This document shows, piece after piece, positions 1-7,343 of a DNA stretch of 12,387 nucleotides (its first letter is position 1; every line of letters starts with the position of its first letter). The notes beneath the pieces were generated by a model. The model did no database searches. It was given only the letters and a program-made list of their open reading frames with translations, and had not been told where the DNA came from. Source of the DNA: Dehalococcoidia bacterium (GTDB taxonomy: Bacteria; Chloroflexota; Dehalococcoidia; Dehalococcoidales; Fen-1064). The position numbers and the translations under genes are program-made. The DNA is taken from NCBI GenBank assembly GCA_030691775.1, contig JAUYDN010000039.1, forward strand, positions 1 through 12,387, read 5' to 3'.

Positions 1-989
1 TTCACATCCACGCCCCAAGGAGCGAGTAACCTGGCGATATCATCCGGCGCTCCGGGGTTGGTCAAAAAGAACACCTGGCCGCTGTTTTTCAGGTAGTTTG
101 CTAAAATCTGCCTTTCGTTGTCGTTCATCGCGGTGCGGGGACCGGCAATAACGAGAACGGCGGCGTCGTCCGGAATCTTCGGAGTTGCAACCAGGTCAAG
201 TGGCTCGACCAGGTACAGGTTGTCCCGCAGCGTTTGCCGGGCGCTATCGTACCCGATGGGTGAGGTATCTAAAGGGCTGGCTTCACCATGCCCCGTGAGG
301 AAATACACTTTTTTCTGTTTGATACCGGTCACTTCCAGGATGGCGCTGGTGAAAGCGTTTTCCGCTTCGGCAAACGTCTCCCACGGCGGCACTCTCCGCA
401 TGCCCTGCTTGGTCTCAAAAACTACGGTCTGGTAAAGGTACTGGTTTGTGATACCGTATTTACGTGCCAGTTCCGGCTCCTGTTCAGGGTCTTTAATGGA
501 AATAATCAGCTTATCCGTGTAGTTCCGGTATTCGGCGAGGAGGACCAGGGAATAAATGCGGACGGACTTATACATGTCCTGTAGCTCGGTCTCGATGCCG
601 GGGACGCTGGGGGCGAAGAAACAGGTCACCTCCACCGGTACATCCAGCTTGGCGAGCACGTCTTTTGTTTGCTGGGTGAGGGTAAACTGTGAAAGCCCGG
701 TGAAGTCGAACCGCTGGAATTTCCACACGCCGATGGCGTTGACCAGCAAAATGATTGCCGAGAACACAGATACGAGAATGGTGGTACTGGTGCCGAATTT
801 GCCGCGCTTACTGGTCAGTGTCCTGCTCACGCTTCTGCCGCGGTCGATGATGGCGGCGCTCGCTACCAGGATAATGCCCAGCCCGACGATGACGAGCGAC
901 CATAGACCCAGGGCGGGCAGAACAAGCAGGAGAATCAGTCCCACCACCAGGGCGACCACACCCATTACAGCAAAGACGGCAATCTGCAT
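1..989 (-). CDS. GldG-like ABC transporter auxiliary protein (partial, runs off left edge)
   Basis: Only the first 329 codons are in the window; the frame stays open to base 1. The ATG (987-989) directly follows the TAG of the permease gene, with an AGGTGGAG ribosome binding site in the end of that gene. Residues 3-26 and 29-48 form a membrane hairpin and 68-90 a third membrane segment. Then comes an extracytoplasmic region with features I know from the GldG / ABC_transp_aux family: FDFTGLSQFTL (94-104), a DPEQEPELARKYGI stretch (167-180), VYFLTGHGE (228-236) and VLVIAGP (278-284). In this family the protein partners an ABC-2 permease and ATPase. In Bacteroidetes it is linked to gliding, but homologues occur widely in non-gliders, so motility should not be assumed here. 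It is the last visible gene of the parvulin-ABC operon. Family assignment is firm; the substrate is unknown. Confidence 0.88.
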   Translation of the reverse strand, partial: MQIAVFAVMGVVALVVGLILLLVLPALGLWSLVIVGLGIILVASAAIIDRGRSVSRTLTSKRGKFGTSTTILVSVFSAIILLVNAIGVWKFQRFDFTGLSQFTLTQQTKDVLAKLDVPVEVTCFFAPSVPGIETELQDMYKSVRIYSLVLLAEYRNYTDKLIISIKDPEQEPELARKYGITNQYLYQTVVFETKQGMRRVPPWETFAEAENAFTSAILEVTGIKQKKVYFLTGHGEASPLDTSPIGYDSARQTLRDNLYLVEPLDLVATPKIPDDAAVLVIAGPRTAMNDNERQILANYLKNSGQVFFLTNPGAPDDIARLLAPWGVDV

Positions 990-1733
990 CTAGCTCCACC
1001 TGCTCGATTCAATAGAGCGCACCGAAAGGTACAAAAACAGGACGGTCATGCTCAGGAAGTAAATAATATCACGTGTATCGATAACGCCGATTTCGAAGCC
1101 GGCGAAGTGTGAAGAAATGGACAGGTAGCTGAGCACTTTCTGTATTGCTGAGGGGGCATTGCCGGCAATCCACCCGAACAACCACAAACCGAAGAGAATA
1201 GCGCCGGAGACTACAGCGGCGATAATCTGGTTCGATGTCAGGGATGAACCGAATATACCCACGGATACCACCGTACTTCCCAGCAGGAGTAAACCCAGGT
1301 AGCTCGTCCAGATAGGCCCGATGTCCGGGTCGCCGTAGCCAATAATGAGTAGAGGGTAGTAGAGCGTGAGGACGAGCATGCCCAGCATAATACCCATACT
1401 GCCCAGGTATTTACCGGTGACTATTTCCACATCTCGGACCGGGGAGGTCAGCAGCAGTTCCCAGGTGCCCAGTTTCTTTTCCTCAGCCATCGTGCGCATC
1501 GTGAGCACTATCCCGAAGACGAGGAGCAACACATTTCCGGGCGCGGGAACACCGAAAACTGCCAGCGGGTCGACAAAACCGCGGATGCTGGTATCGTTGT
1601 AATTGCCCAGAGTCAGGTAGAGCACGAAGAAGACTCCGCTCAGAACCAGGAAAATAAAGGTGACGATATATGCCATCGGTGAGGTGAGGTAGGAGCGGAA
1701 CTCTTTACCCGCGATGAGCCAGACGTTTCTCAC
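990..1733 (-). CDS. ABC-2 type transporter permease (GldF-like)
   Basis: The protein has 247 residues with about six predicted membrane helices (roughly 20-42, 64-80, 108-131, 142-164, 168-190 and 222-240). Between the second and third lies MAEEKKLGTWELLLTSPV (82-99), the cytoplasmic motif typical of ABC-2 permeases, which contacts the ATPase. The C-terminal part, with FAGFEIGVIDTRDIIYF, matches the GldF/CcmB-like branch. The start is GTG at 1731-1733, which overlaps the stop of the upstream ATPase gene by four bases (GTGA), so translation is probably coupled. The next gene (GldG-like) starts immediately after its TAG. ATPase, permease and auxiliary protein in this order form the usual Gld-type ABC set, acting in the cytoplasmic membrane. 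What is moved, or whether the complex exports anything, cannot be told from the sequence. Confidence 0.9.
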   Translation of the reverse strand: MRNVWLIAGKEFRSYLTSPMAYIVTFIFLVLSGVFFVLYLTLGNYNDTSIRGFVDPLAVFGVPAPGNVLLLVFGIVLTMRTMAEEKKLGTWELLLTSPVRDVEIVTGKYLGSMGIMLGMLVLTLYYPLLIIGYGDPDIGPIWTSYLGLLLLGSTVVSVGIFGSSLTSNQIIAAVVSGAILFGLWLFGWIAGNAPSAIQKVLSYLSISSHFAGFEIGVIDTRDIIYFLSMTVLFLYLSVRSIESSRWS

Positions 1734-2662
1734 TCTTCCGTCTCCTCGTGATTCGTGGTTAACTGCAAAAAGATTTCCTCCAGGCTCATCTCGATTGTCT
1801 CCGCGGAAAGGAGGTTCCAGCCGTTCTTGACCACGGTTTCCGTTATCTTTGACCTCGGGTCAACCTCCGCCGGTGATTCCACGATGTAATAGTTACCTTC
1901 ACGCGCCACGCGTTTGACGCCGGGAACACGCCTCAGGGCGTCCGCAATCTTATCCGCAGGTCCTCTTACTTCAACCTTGATGCGCCGTGAGCCACGCAGA
2001 ATGGCGGAAAGGTTTTCGATATTATCTTCCGCCACAATTTTACCGCGGTGAATGATGATAACCCGCTCGCAAATAATGCTTACCTCCGGCAGGATGTGGG
2101 TGGAAACGAGGACGGTGTGTTCTTTCCCCAGCTCTTTAATAAGATTTCTTGTCTGGGCGACCTGGATGGGGTCGATGCCCACCGTTGGTTCATCCAGAAT
2201 CAACACTTCGGGGTCGTGGATGATTGACTGGGCAATACCGACACGCTGTCGGAACCCCTTGGACAGTTTGCCCACGATAACATCGATATATTCTTCAAGG
2301 TGGCAAATCTCGACCACATCATCGATACGTTTACGGGTGCGTTCAGCGTCCAGCCCTCTCAGCCGGGCGAAGAAGGTGAGGTAATCACGTACTTTCATAT
2401 CGGTGTAGAGAGGGATTGATTCCGGCATGTAGCCGATGTGCCGTCTGCCTTCCAGTGAATCGGTTGTCATATTGCAATCGGCGATGTAGGCATCGCCGCG
2501 CGTGGGCATCAGGTAACCCGTGAGAATACGCATCGTGGTGGTTTTGCCGGCGGCGTTAGGACCCAGCAAGCCTACGATTTGCCCTTTGCTCACCTCGAAG
2601 CTGATATTGTCCACAGCGAGACGCTCGCCATAATACTTCGTAAGGTTCTGGACGCGTATCAC
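1730..2662 (-). CDS. ABC transporter ATP-binding protein (GldA-like)
   Basis: This 310-residue ATPase would energise the permease encoded just downstream. Walker A is GPNAAGKT at 34-41, with alanine where GPNGAGKT is commonest. The Q-loop position reads YMPE (78-81), with Glu where Gln is usual, as often seen in ABC-2 ATPases. The signature is LSKGFRQR (133-140), Walker B LILDEP (154-159), and the switch histidine lies in VLVSTHIL. Residues after about 220 form a C-terminal extension of the DUF4162-like kind found in GldA/drug-exporter ATPases. The start is GTG at 2660-2662, overlapping the parvulin stop by four bases (GTGA). Catalytic motifs are complete, so an active enzyme is expected. The family is certain; GldA is a similarity label, not evidence for gliding. 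Confidence 0.93.
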   Translation of the reverse strand: MIRVQNLTKYYGERLAVDNISFEVSKGQIVGLLGPNAAGKTTTMRILTGYLMPTRGDAYIADCNMTTDSLEGRRHIGYMPESIPLYTDMKVRDYLTFFARLRGLDAERTRKRIDDVVEICHLEEYIDVIVGKLSKGFRQRVGIAQSIIHDPEVLILDEPTVGIDPIQVAQTRNLIKELGKEHTVLVSTHILPEVSIICERVIIIHRGKIVAEDNIENLSAILRGSRRIKVEVRGPADKIADALRRVPGVKRVAREGNYYIVESPAEVDPRSKITETVVKNGWNLLSAETIEMSLEEIFLQLTTNHEETEE

Positions 2663-3729
2663 GGCTGTTGTCCCTTTGGAGCGGCGGTCTCTTCCGCAGT
2701 CTTACCGCTGATACCCCGCCGCAGTCTCTGGACCTGGTAGGTCAGCCAGGCATTTGTTTCGGAATCGAATCCGCCACCACCGAGTCCGTGGAACGTGATT
2801 TTCTTAACGGACATCTGTTCATTCAGCCAGTCGGAAAAAGCCTTTGCCTTGAGGACTTCAAGATGCTCCGGCAGGACCTCTCTGTCCAGTGATTTTTCGG
2901 AGACCAAAAAGATGATAAAATTCTGCGGCTTCTGGTCAGACCCCTGGTCGTTCATTAACGGCTCACTGGCTTTCCCGATTTCAAGAGCAGCCACTGTGGA
3001 GGCGAACCGAGAGTCGAGTATATCAAAAGGTAGCCAGCCGACCTCGCCGCCATTTTCTTTTGTCGAACCGTCGATTGAGAGCTCTTTGGCAAGGTTGGCG
3101 AAAACCTCGCCGTTATCCGCTCTTTGTTTCACCTTGACCGCTTCGTCATAGGAATTGACCAGAATAACCCAGAGATGGCCCTGTTCCGCCGTGTTGGGGA
3201 CCTGCGCCGCCATCAGCTTTGCCAGCTGTTGTTGTTGTAATGAGACCGCAACCAACTCGCGGAACCGTTTTTCGGAAAGCAAGCTGGCATTGAGCCGTTG
3301 ACGGTACCATTCCCGGTACTCCGCATCGGTGATGGACTCACTCTCGCCTTTCGCAATATCCCGCAGATAAGCATCTAAATCCTGTGGCGTCACGGTGATG
3401 CCGTATCGCGGCGCTTCTTGTGCGATGATGACCTCGTTCGTCACTGACTGCAAAGTACCAAAGATATCTTCCCCGCCAGGATTGGTCAGCACGCGCCTCA
3501 GGAAATAATCGATTTTTATCACGTCGTCATCGACCTTGAGAATGACGCGCTGGAACGGCATTACATAGATAAGGTAATAACCGATACCCGCCACGGCGGC
3601 GATAACCAAACCAATAGCCAGCGCGGTAATAATGGTGTTTCGTTTGCTTCGCTGGTTCTTATCCTGGGGTGAGGTTTCGGTTGTTTTACCGGGGGTTCTT
3701 CGCTGAGCTTGTTTTGTTGGTCTGGGCAT
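2659..3729 (-). CDS. Membrane-anchored parvulin-type peptidyl-prolyl isomerase (SurA/PpiC/PrsA-like)
   Basis: The 356-residue protein begins with a basic, polar stretch (1-32), then one membrane helix (about 33-56), so it should be anchored in the cytoplasmic membrane with the bulk outside. Residues about 60-175 resemble the SurA N-terminal chaperone region. Residues about 180-280 form a rotamase domain: GHLWVIL, then EVFANLAKELSID (208-220), GGEVGWLP (227-234), ALEIGKASEPL (248-258) and a closing FIIFLVSEK. This family isomerises X-Pro bonds and helps exported proteins fold. The C-terminal tail (about 318-356) is glycine-rich, then Lys/Glu/Ala/Pro-rich. The start is ATG at 3727-3729 behind TAAAGGA (3734-3740). 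It is the first gene of the operon and overlaps the ABC ATPase gene, suggesting that the foldase serves the same exported or surface proteins; this link is an inference. Confidence 0.88.
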   Translation of the reverse strand: MPRPTKQAQRRTPGKTTETSPQDKNQRSKRNTIITALAIGLVIAAVAGIGYYLIYVMPFQRVILKVDDDVIKIDYFLRRVLTNPGGEDIFGTLQSVTNEVIIAQEAPRYGITVTPQDLDAYLRDIAKGESESITDAEYREWYRQRLNASLLSEKRFRELVAVSLQQQQLAKLMAAQVPNTAEQGHLWVILVNSYDEAVKVKQRADNGEVFANLAKELSIDGSTKENGGEVGWLPFDILDSRFASTVAALEIGKASEPLMNDQGSDQKPQNFIIFLVSEKSLDREVLPEHLEVLKAKAFSDWLNEQMSVKKITFHGLGGGGFDSETNAWLTYQVQRLRRGISGKTAEETAAPKGQQP

Positions 3730-3749
3730 ACGTTCCTTTACTTATATTC

Positions 3750-3755
3750 ATTATA
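3750..3755 (-). promoter_or_regulatory. -10 box for the parvulin-ABC operon
   Basis: On the minus strand a perfect TATAAT lies 21-26 bases before the parvulin ATG. The expected transcript start is near 3743, giving a short leader with the AAAGGA ribosome binding site. No good -35 hexamer is seen 16-18 bases upstream, so an extended or activated promoter is possible. Confidence 0.5.
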
Positions 3756-3783
3756 ACGGAATTAATAGGGAAACGGTAGTGTT

Positions 3784-3807
3784 CCTGTGGTTCAGCTTCA
3801 CCACAGG
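3784..3807. repeat. Inverted repeat between oppF and the parvulin operon
   Basis: CCTGTGGT (3784-3791) and ACCACAGG (3800-3807) form a perfect 8-base stem with an 8-base loop, in the 135-base gap after the oppF stop and upstream of the parvulin promoter. No T-run follows on the minus strand, so it is a weak terminator candidate at best. It may instead be a protein-binding site for the downstream operon. Confidence 0.45.
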
Positions 3808-3864
3808 CATTTACGGCAGGGAATTATCTGCGTTTGTCCGGCGGGCAGGTCTTATGTCAACAGC

Positions 3865-4848
3865 CTATTGCACCAGGTGGCAGGATACCCAGTGCTCGCT
3901 TCCTGGCGTAAGTTCTCTTAATTCCGGCTCTTTCTCTTTGCAAATATCAGTTGCCTGGTAACACCGTGGATTAAAACGGCATCCGGGCGGCGGGTTGATG
4001 GGGCTGGGCACATCGCCGCGCAGGATAATGCGCTTCCGTCCCCGGTCAACCTTTGGGTCGGGGATAGGTACGGCTGAAAGCAGGGCGACGGTGTAAGGAT
4101 GGAGCGGGTTGGCGTAAAGCTCGTCCGCCTGGGTGATTTCCACGATTTTCCCGAGGTACATCACAGCGACACGGTCGCTGATATTGCGCACCACGGAGAG
4201 GTCATGGGCAATGAACAGGTAGGTAAGCCCCAGCTCATCGCGCAGTTTTTCCAGCAGGATGATAATCTGTGCTTGGATAGACACGTCCAGGGCAGAAACC
4301 GGCTCATCGCAGACCACGAACTTGGGTCGCACTGCCAGGGCTCGGGCGATGCCGATACGCTGACGCTGACCGCCACTGAACTCGTGAGGATAGCGGTCCG
4401 CCATGTAGGGCTCAAGTTCCACCATGCGGAAGAGTTCCGCTACCTGGTCTTTGTATTCCTTGCCTCGGGCAAGTCCGTGCACCTTGAGCGGCTCACCGAT
4501 GATTTCACCGGCAGTCATGCGCGGGTCGAGGGAGGCGAACGGGTCCTGGAAAATCAGTTGCATATTGCGGCGCATGCGGCGCATCTGCTCTTTTTTCAGG
4601 TTGGTCAGGTCGATACCTTCGAACAGCACTTTTCCTTTCGAGCCTTCGTAAAGCTGGAGGATGCAACGTCCCGTGGTGGTCTTGCCACAGCCGCTTTCCC
4701 CTACCAGCCCCAGTGTTTCGCCTTTTATTACATAGAAGGAAACACCGTCCACGGCTTTTACATCAGCCACTTTACGTTGAAGGACGCCGGCAGTTACCGG
4801 GAAGTACATATAAAGCTTTTCTACATCGACTAAATGATTATCTTTCAT
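3865..4848 (-). CDS. oppF: Oligopeptide/dipeptide ABC transporter ATP-binding protein, OppF/DppF type
   Basis: The 327-residue protein has all ABC ATPase motifs: Walker A GESGCGKT (50-57), Q-loop glutamine at 101, signature FSGGQRQR (157-164), Walker B VVCDEP (178-183) and switch histidine H215. The C-terminal oligopeptide-transporter extension carries NPLHPYT (247-253) and four cysteines, C290, C296, C303 and C323, a pattern that binds a [4Fe-4S] cluster in some family members. KAVDGVSFYV near the N-terminus is typical of the F subunit. Together with the D subunit upstream it would form the ATPase pair of an importer for peptides or related small molecules (nickel and sugar importers also belong to this family). 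The ATG at 4846-4848 follows AGGAGAG near 4860-4866, somewhat distant. No permease or binding protein genes are adjacent in the window, so the substrate is unknown; dppF is an equally fair name. Confidence 0.93.
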   Translation of the reverse strand: MKDNHLVDVEKLYMYFPVTAGVLQRKVADVKAVDGVSFYVIKGETLGLVGESGCGKTTTGRCILQLYEGSKGKVLFEGIDLTNLKKEQMRRMRRNMQLIFQDPFASLDPRMTAGEIIGEPLKVHGLARGKEYKDQVAELFRMVELEPYMADRYPHEFSGGQRQRIGIARALAVRPKFVVCDEPVSALDVSIQAQIIILLEKLRDELGLTYLFIAHDLSVVRNISDRVAVMYLGKIVEITQADELYANPLHPYTVALLSAVPIPDPKVDRGRKRIILRGDVPSPINPPPGCRFNPRCYQATDICKEKEPELRELTPGSEHWVSCHLVQ

Positions 4849-4869
4849 TTATGCCAAACCCTCTCCTAT

Positions 4870-5877
4870 TTACTGCGGTCTCTTCAACTTGCTCAGTTCT
4901 GCGAAACAAGCGCGGTAGTGGTTTTCGCCCACTTTTTCCACTGGCGGGTATTCCTCGTGGCATTTTGCCATCGCGTAATCGCACCGGGGGTGGAAAGCGC
5001 ACCCACTCGGCAGGCGCGCCAGGTTGGGCGGCAATCCCTTGATGATTCTCAGCGACTTTTTACGCTCGCTATCCAGTCTCGGCACGGATGCCAGCAGACC
5101 GATGGTATAAGGGTGCAACGGATTGGCATATAGCTCCTCAGTCGCCGCCGTCTCCACCAGCCTGCCGGCGTACATCACATTCACGCGGTCGACATAACGG
5201 GCAACGATGCCGAGGTTGTGGGTGATAACGATAACCGACGTTCCGAACCGGCGTCTGAGGTCATCGATGATTTCCAGGAGCTGTGCTTGAACGGTAACGT
5301 CTACAGAAGTTGTCGGTTCGTCAGCGATGAGCAGTGCGGGATTACAGCTCAGTGCCATGGCAATCATGATTCTTTGTTGCATACCGCCGCTGAACTGGAA
5401 CGGATATTCGTTGACCCGGCGCTCCGCATCCGCAATTCCAACGAGCTTGAGGAGCCTGATTACCTCCTGCAGAGCTTCGACTTTGTCCATACCACGGTGC
5501 AGTTCCAGTGCTTCGGAAATCTGTGTCCTGACCGTGAGTACCGGGTTGAGGGAGGTGGTGGGTTCCTGGAAGATCATCGCGATGCGGTTGCCGCGTATAT
5601 CGCGCATTTCGTCTTCCGTGGATTTGAGGATGTCTTTACCCTGGAAAATAATTTCCCCACCCACGATGATGCCGGGTGGGTACGGTATGAGTCGCAGGAT
5701 AGAAAGAGCGCTCACGCTCTTACCGCAGGCGCTTTCGCCCACCAGCCCCACGCTCTCACCTCTCGACACATAATAAGAAAGCCCGTCAACGGCTTTCACT
5801 TCACCTTCCTGAGTGTAAAAATAGGTTCTCAGATTTTTTACTTCCAGGACTTTTTCGTCTTTCACTACTGTCGTCAT
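4870..5877 (-). CDS. oppD: Oligopeptide/dipeptide ABC transporter ATP-binding protein, OppD/DppD type
   Basis: From the ATG at 5875-5877 the protein has 335 residues, the usual family length: Walker A GESACGKS (47-54), signature FSGGMQQR (162-169), Walker B LLIADEP (182-188), D-loop TTSVD where TTALD is commonest, and switch histidine H220. NPLHPYT (252-258) and cysteines C293, C299, C306 and C324 mark the same C-terminal extension as in the partner gene. The start is uncertain: the frame stays open to a TTG at 6013-6015 (381 residues) and there is an ATG at 5911-5913, but the added residues do not look like the family, and the known N-terminal pattern (LEVKNLRTYF) begins soon after 5877. The best ribosome binding sequence nearby for 5877 is GAGG about 12 bases upstream. 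oppF follows after 21 bases. dppD is an equally fair symbol. Confidence 0.92.
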   Translation of the reverse strand: MTTVVKDEKVLEVKNLRTYFYTQEGEVKAVDGLSYYVSRGESVGLVGESACGKSVSALSILRLIPYPPGIIVGGEIIFQGKDILKSTEDEMRDIRGNRIAMIFQEPTTSLNPVLTVRTQISEALELHRGMDKVEALQEVIRLLKLVGIADAERRVNEYPFQFSGGMQQRIMIAMALSCNPALLIADEPTTSVDVTVQAQLLEIIDDLRRRFGTSVIVITHNLGIVARYVDRVNVMYAGRLVETAATEELYANPLHPYTIGLLASVPRLDSERKKSLRIIKGLPPNLARLPSGCAFHPRCDYAMAKCHEEYPPVEKVGENHYRACFAELSKLKRPQ

Positions 5878-5919
5878 CTCACTCGCTGACCTCAGAGGCT
5901 TTTCAATTATCATCGATGC

Positions 5920-5945
5920 ACCCGGCTTTGGGAGGAATGCCGGGT
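5920..5945 (-). repeat. GC-rich stem-loop in the oppD leader
   Basis: ACCCGGC and GCCGGGT form a perfect 7-base stem (5920-5926 with 5939-5945) around a 12-base loop. On the transcript strand the loop contains CCTCC, able to pair with the strong AAAGGAGGG lying about 40 bases further upstream, which itself has no usable start codon after it. The hairpin lies between the predicted transcript start and the chosen oppD ATG. A role in leader control is only a possibility. Confidence 0.4.
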
Positions 5946-6038
5946 ACGCGAACTGCTGGTGTTTGCCCCTGAGTTCTCCCTCCTTTATTCTAATGTACGC
6001 CTGTAATACGGTCAATTTCAGGCTGGCTTTAGCTGGTC

Positions 6039-6067
6039 ATTGTAACATCAAGAGTATTGCTTGTCAA
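6039..6067 (-). promoter_or_regulatory. Sigma-70-like promoter for oppD-oppF
   Basis: On the minus strand there is a perfect -35 TTGACA (6062-6067), a 17-base spacer, and TACAAT (6039-6044). The transcript should start near 6032, leaving a leader of about 155 bases before the preferred oppD ATG. This is the best-matching promoter in the window. Confidence 0.8.
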
Positions 6068-6131
6068 GCGGAATTGGAACAAGAAATTTTTAAGTGACAG
6101 CTGTTTAACCTTTACGACGAGGCGGAACTGG

Positions 6132-6143
6132 CGTAACGTTACG
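6132..6143. promoter_or_regulatory. Perfect 12-base palindrome, candidate operator
   Basis: CGTAACGTTACG is a perfect palindrome in the divergent gap. It ends five bases before the -35 box of the enoyl-CoA hydratase promoter and lies about 65 bases upstream of the oppD -35. Its position fits an activator or repressor site for the CoA-ester genes. No regulator gene is adjacent, so the binding protein is unknown. Confidence 0.5.
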
Positions 6144-6148
6144 TTCGT

Positions 6149-6178
6149 TTGACTTATTTTTAAGTGGTCTGTTAAAAT
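6149..6178 (+). promoter_or_regulatory. Sigma-70-like promoter for the enoyl-CoA hydratase gene
   Basis: A -35 TTGACT (6149-6154) is followed after 18 bases by a -10 TAAAAT (6173-6178), each one mismatch from consensus. The transcript would start near 6185 and carry a leader of about 40 bases with a GGAGG site. Confidence 0.7.
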
Positions 6179-6226
6179 TCAGCCACGTCACGGTTGCTGG
6201 CGGAACGAAGAAATTTGGAGGTAATA

Positions 6227-6997
6227 ATGGCGGCTGTCGAATATGTTAAAGAAGGTAGGATTGCTTACATCACCCTCAACCGTCCGGAGGCATTGAATGC
6301 GCTTAATGGTGACGTACAGATGGGTTTGCACCAGGCGATGGTCGATTTCCGTGATAACGATGACCTGTGGGTAGCAATCATGACCGGTGCAGGGGATAGG
6401 GCTTTTAGCGCCGGCGCAGATATCAAGGGTTTCCGTCCCTTTACCGGCGATGTTGAAGCGGAGGGCAGAGTGCCGGAAAAACCGGTGCGCGCAGACACTA
6501 TCTGGAAACCATTTATCGCGGCGATTCACGGTTTTTGTCTCGGGGGTGGTTGTGAACTGGCGTTGACCTGCGATATCAGGATTGCCGCGGATAATGCCCA
6601 GTTCGGTCAGCCGGAAATCAACATCGGTTTTATAGCGGGCGGCGGCGGCACTATCAGACTGCCACGCTTTGTTTCACGTGCCTGGGCGGCGGAAATCCTG
6701 CTCACCGGCAACCGCATCAATGCCCAGCAAGCTCTCGAAATCGGACTTATCAGCCGCGTGGTGCCCCGTGATAAACTGATGGACACCGCTAAAGAAATTG
6801 CCAATACCATCATTTCACGCGGACCGCTGGGCGTCAGGGCAACCAAGGAAGCCATGATACGCGGCTACGATATGAACCTGGAAGAAGGGCTGGCATTCGA
6901 GAGAAAACTGGCGGCATATATCCGCACTACCGAGGACTTCATGGAGGGCGCCCGTGCCTTTGCCCAGAAGCGACCGCCGCAGTATAAGGGGAAATAG
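6227..6997 (+). CDS. Enoyl-CoA hydratase (crotonase family)
   Basis: The 256-residue protein is a standard-length crotonase. The oxyanion-hole segments are AFSAGADI (59-66) and HGFCLGGGCE (101-110). Both glutamates used for water addition in classical hydratases are present: E110 in GGGCELA and E130 in FGQPEI, 20 residues apart like Glu144 and Glu164 of the rat enzyme. It should therefore hydrate crotonyl-CoA or a similar 2-enoyl-CoA to the 3-hydroxyacyl-CoA, rather than being only an isomerase or decarboxylase homologue. The usual IPGAGGTQRL appears as IAGGGGTIRL, a small change near the acyl pocket. The start is ATG at 6227-6229 with GGAGG at 6217-6221; a TTG at 6194 in frame lacks such a site. 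It is the first gene of the plus-strand CoA-ester block, with its own promoter, and lies about 600 bases before the dehydratase gene. Confidence 0.92.
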   Translation: MAAVEYVKEGRIAYITLNRPEALNALNGDVQMGLHQAMVDFRDNDDLWVAIMTGAGDRAFSAGADIKGFRPFTGDVEAEGRVPEKPVRADTIWKPFIAAIHGFCLGGGCELALTCDIRIAADNAQFGQPEINIGFIAGGGGTIRLPRFVSRAWAAEILLTGNRINAQQALEIGLISRVVPRDKLMDTAKEIANTIISRGPLGVRATKEAMIRGYDMNLEEGLAFERKLAAYIRTTEDFMEGARAFAQKRPPQYKGK

Positions 6998-7002
6998 AGA
7001 AT

Positions 7003-7044
7003 AGCTATCGGCTTTAAGCTTTCAGCAATCAGCATTCAGCTATC
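7003..7044. repeat. Heptad-periodic tract 1 (AGYnnTY-like)
   Basis: GC dinucleotides start at 7004, 7011, 7018, 7025, 7032 and 7039, a strict 7-base step. Units read like AGCTATC, AGCTTTC, AGCAATC and AGCATTC. It begins six bases after the hydratase stop codon. Similar tracts follow the dehydrogenase gene and precede the stress-protein gene. Confidence 0.75.
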
Positions 7045-7115
7045 GATACCTGGCTTGATTATCCAGAGGGCAACCTATTGGGGTTTATGGGAAATATAAA
7101 AAACATCCCTTCAAT

Positions 7116-7157
7116 TGTCATAGTGCCAGAACAGTCATCATGAACGTTTCTAGCGTA
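7116..7157. repeat. 42-base direct repeat, copy A
   Basis: This segment matches 7476-7517 at 39 of 42 positions (differences at 7121, 7122 and 7145). The core includes GTGCCAGAACAGTCATCATG and then GTTTCTAGCGTA. The copies are exactly 360 bases apart. No inverted copy was noticed in the window. Confidence 0.85.
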
Positions 7158-7275
7158 ATGTCTCCGAAATAACTTGGCAATTACACAAGGGTTGCGTGGC
7201 GCCACATATGGAATATGAAAATGATGGTGGCAAAGCGGTGGGCAAGCAAGATGACCGCCAACTTGCACAAGGGAG

Positions 7276-7301
7276 TTGAGAGGGGCGTCAGCCCCTCTCA
7301 A
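7276..7301. repeat. REP-like hairpin 1
   Basis: TTGAGAGGGGC (7276-7286) and GCCCCTCTCAA (7291-7301) form a perfect 11-base stem with a GTCA loop. No T-run follows on either strand, so it is not a classical intrinsic terminator. Confidence 0.75.
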
Positions 7302-7310
7302 AAGAGTTCT

Positions 7311-7334
7311 GCCCCTTCTCTGCGGAGAAGGGGC
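7311..7334. repeat. REP-like hairpin 2
   Basis: GCCCCTTCTC (7311-7320) and GAGAAGGGGC (7325-7334) form a perfect 10-base stem with a TGCG loop, nine bases after hairpin 1. Confidence 0.75.
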
Positions 7335-7343
7335 AAGAGCCTG

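Noticed and set aside
118..993. Several plus-strand reading frames of about 100-145 codons
   Set aside because: They lie antisense to the GldG-like gene, whose minus-strand frame gives a full, recognisable protein; the plus-strand translations are low-complexity and match no family I know.
4099..4833. Plus-strand 244-codon reading frame opposite oppF
   Set aside because: The oppF frame on the other strand has all ABC ATPase motifs. The long antisense frame is a by-product of its codon use, and no ribosome binding site or family motif is seen.
5218..5889. Plus-strand 223-codon reading frame opposite oppD
   Set aside because: It is antisense to a well-supported ATPase gene and shows no recognisable domain.
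7059..7301. Minus-strand 80-codon reading frame in the repeat-rich gap
   Set aside because: It runs through the direct repeat and a hairpin stem, has no ribosome binding site that stands out, and resembles no protein family I know.
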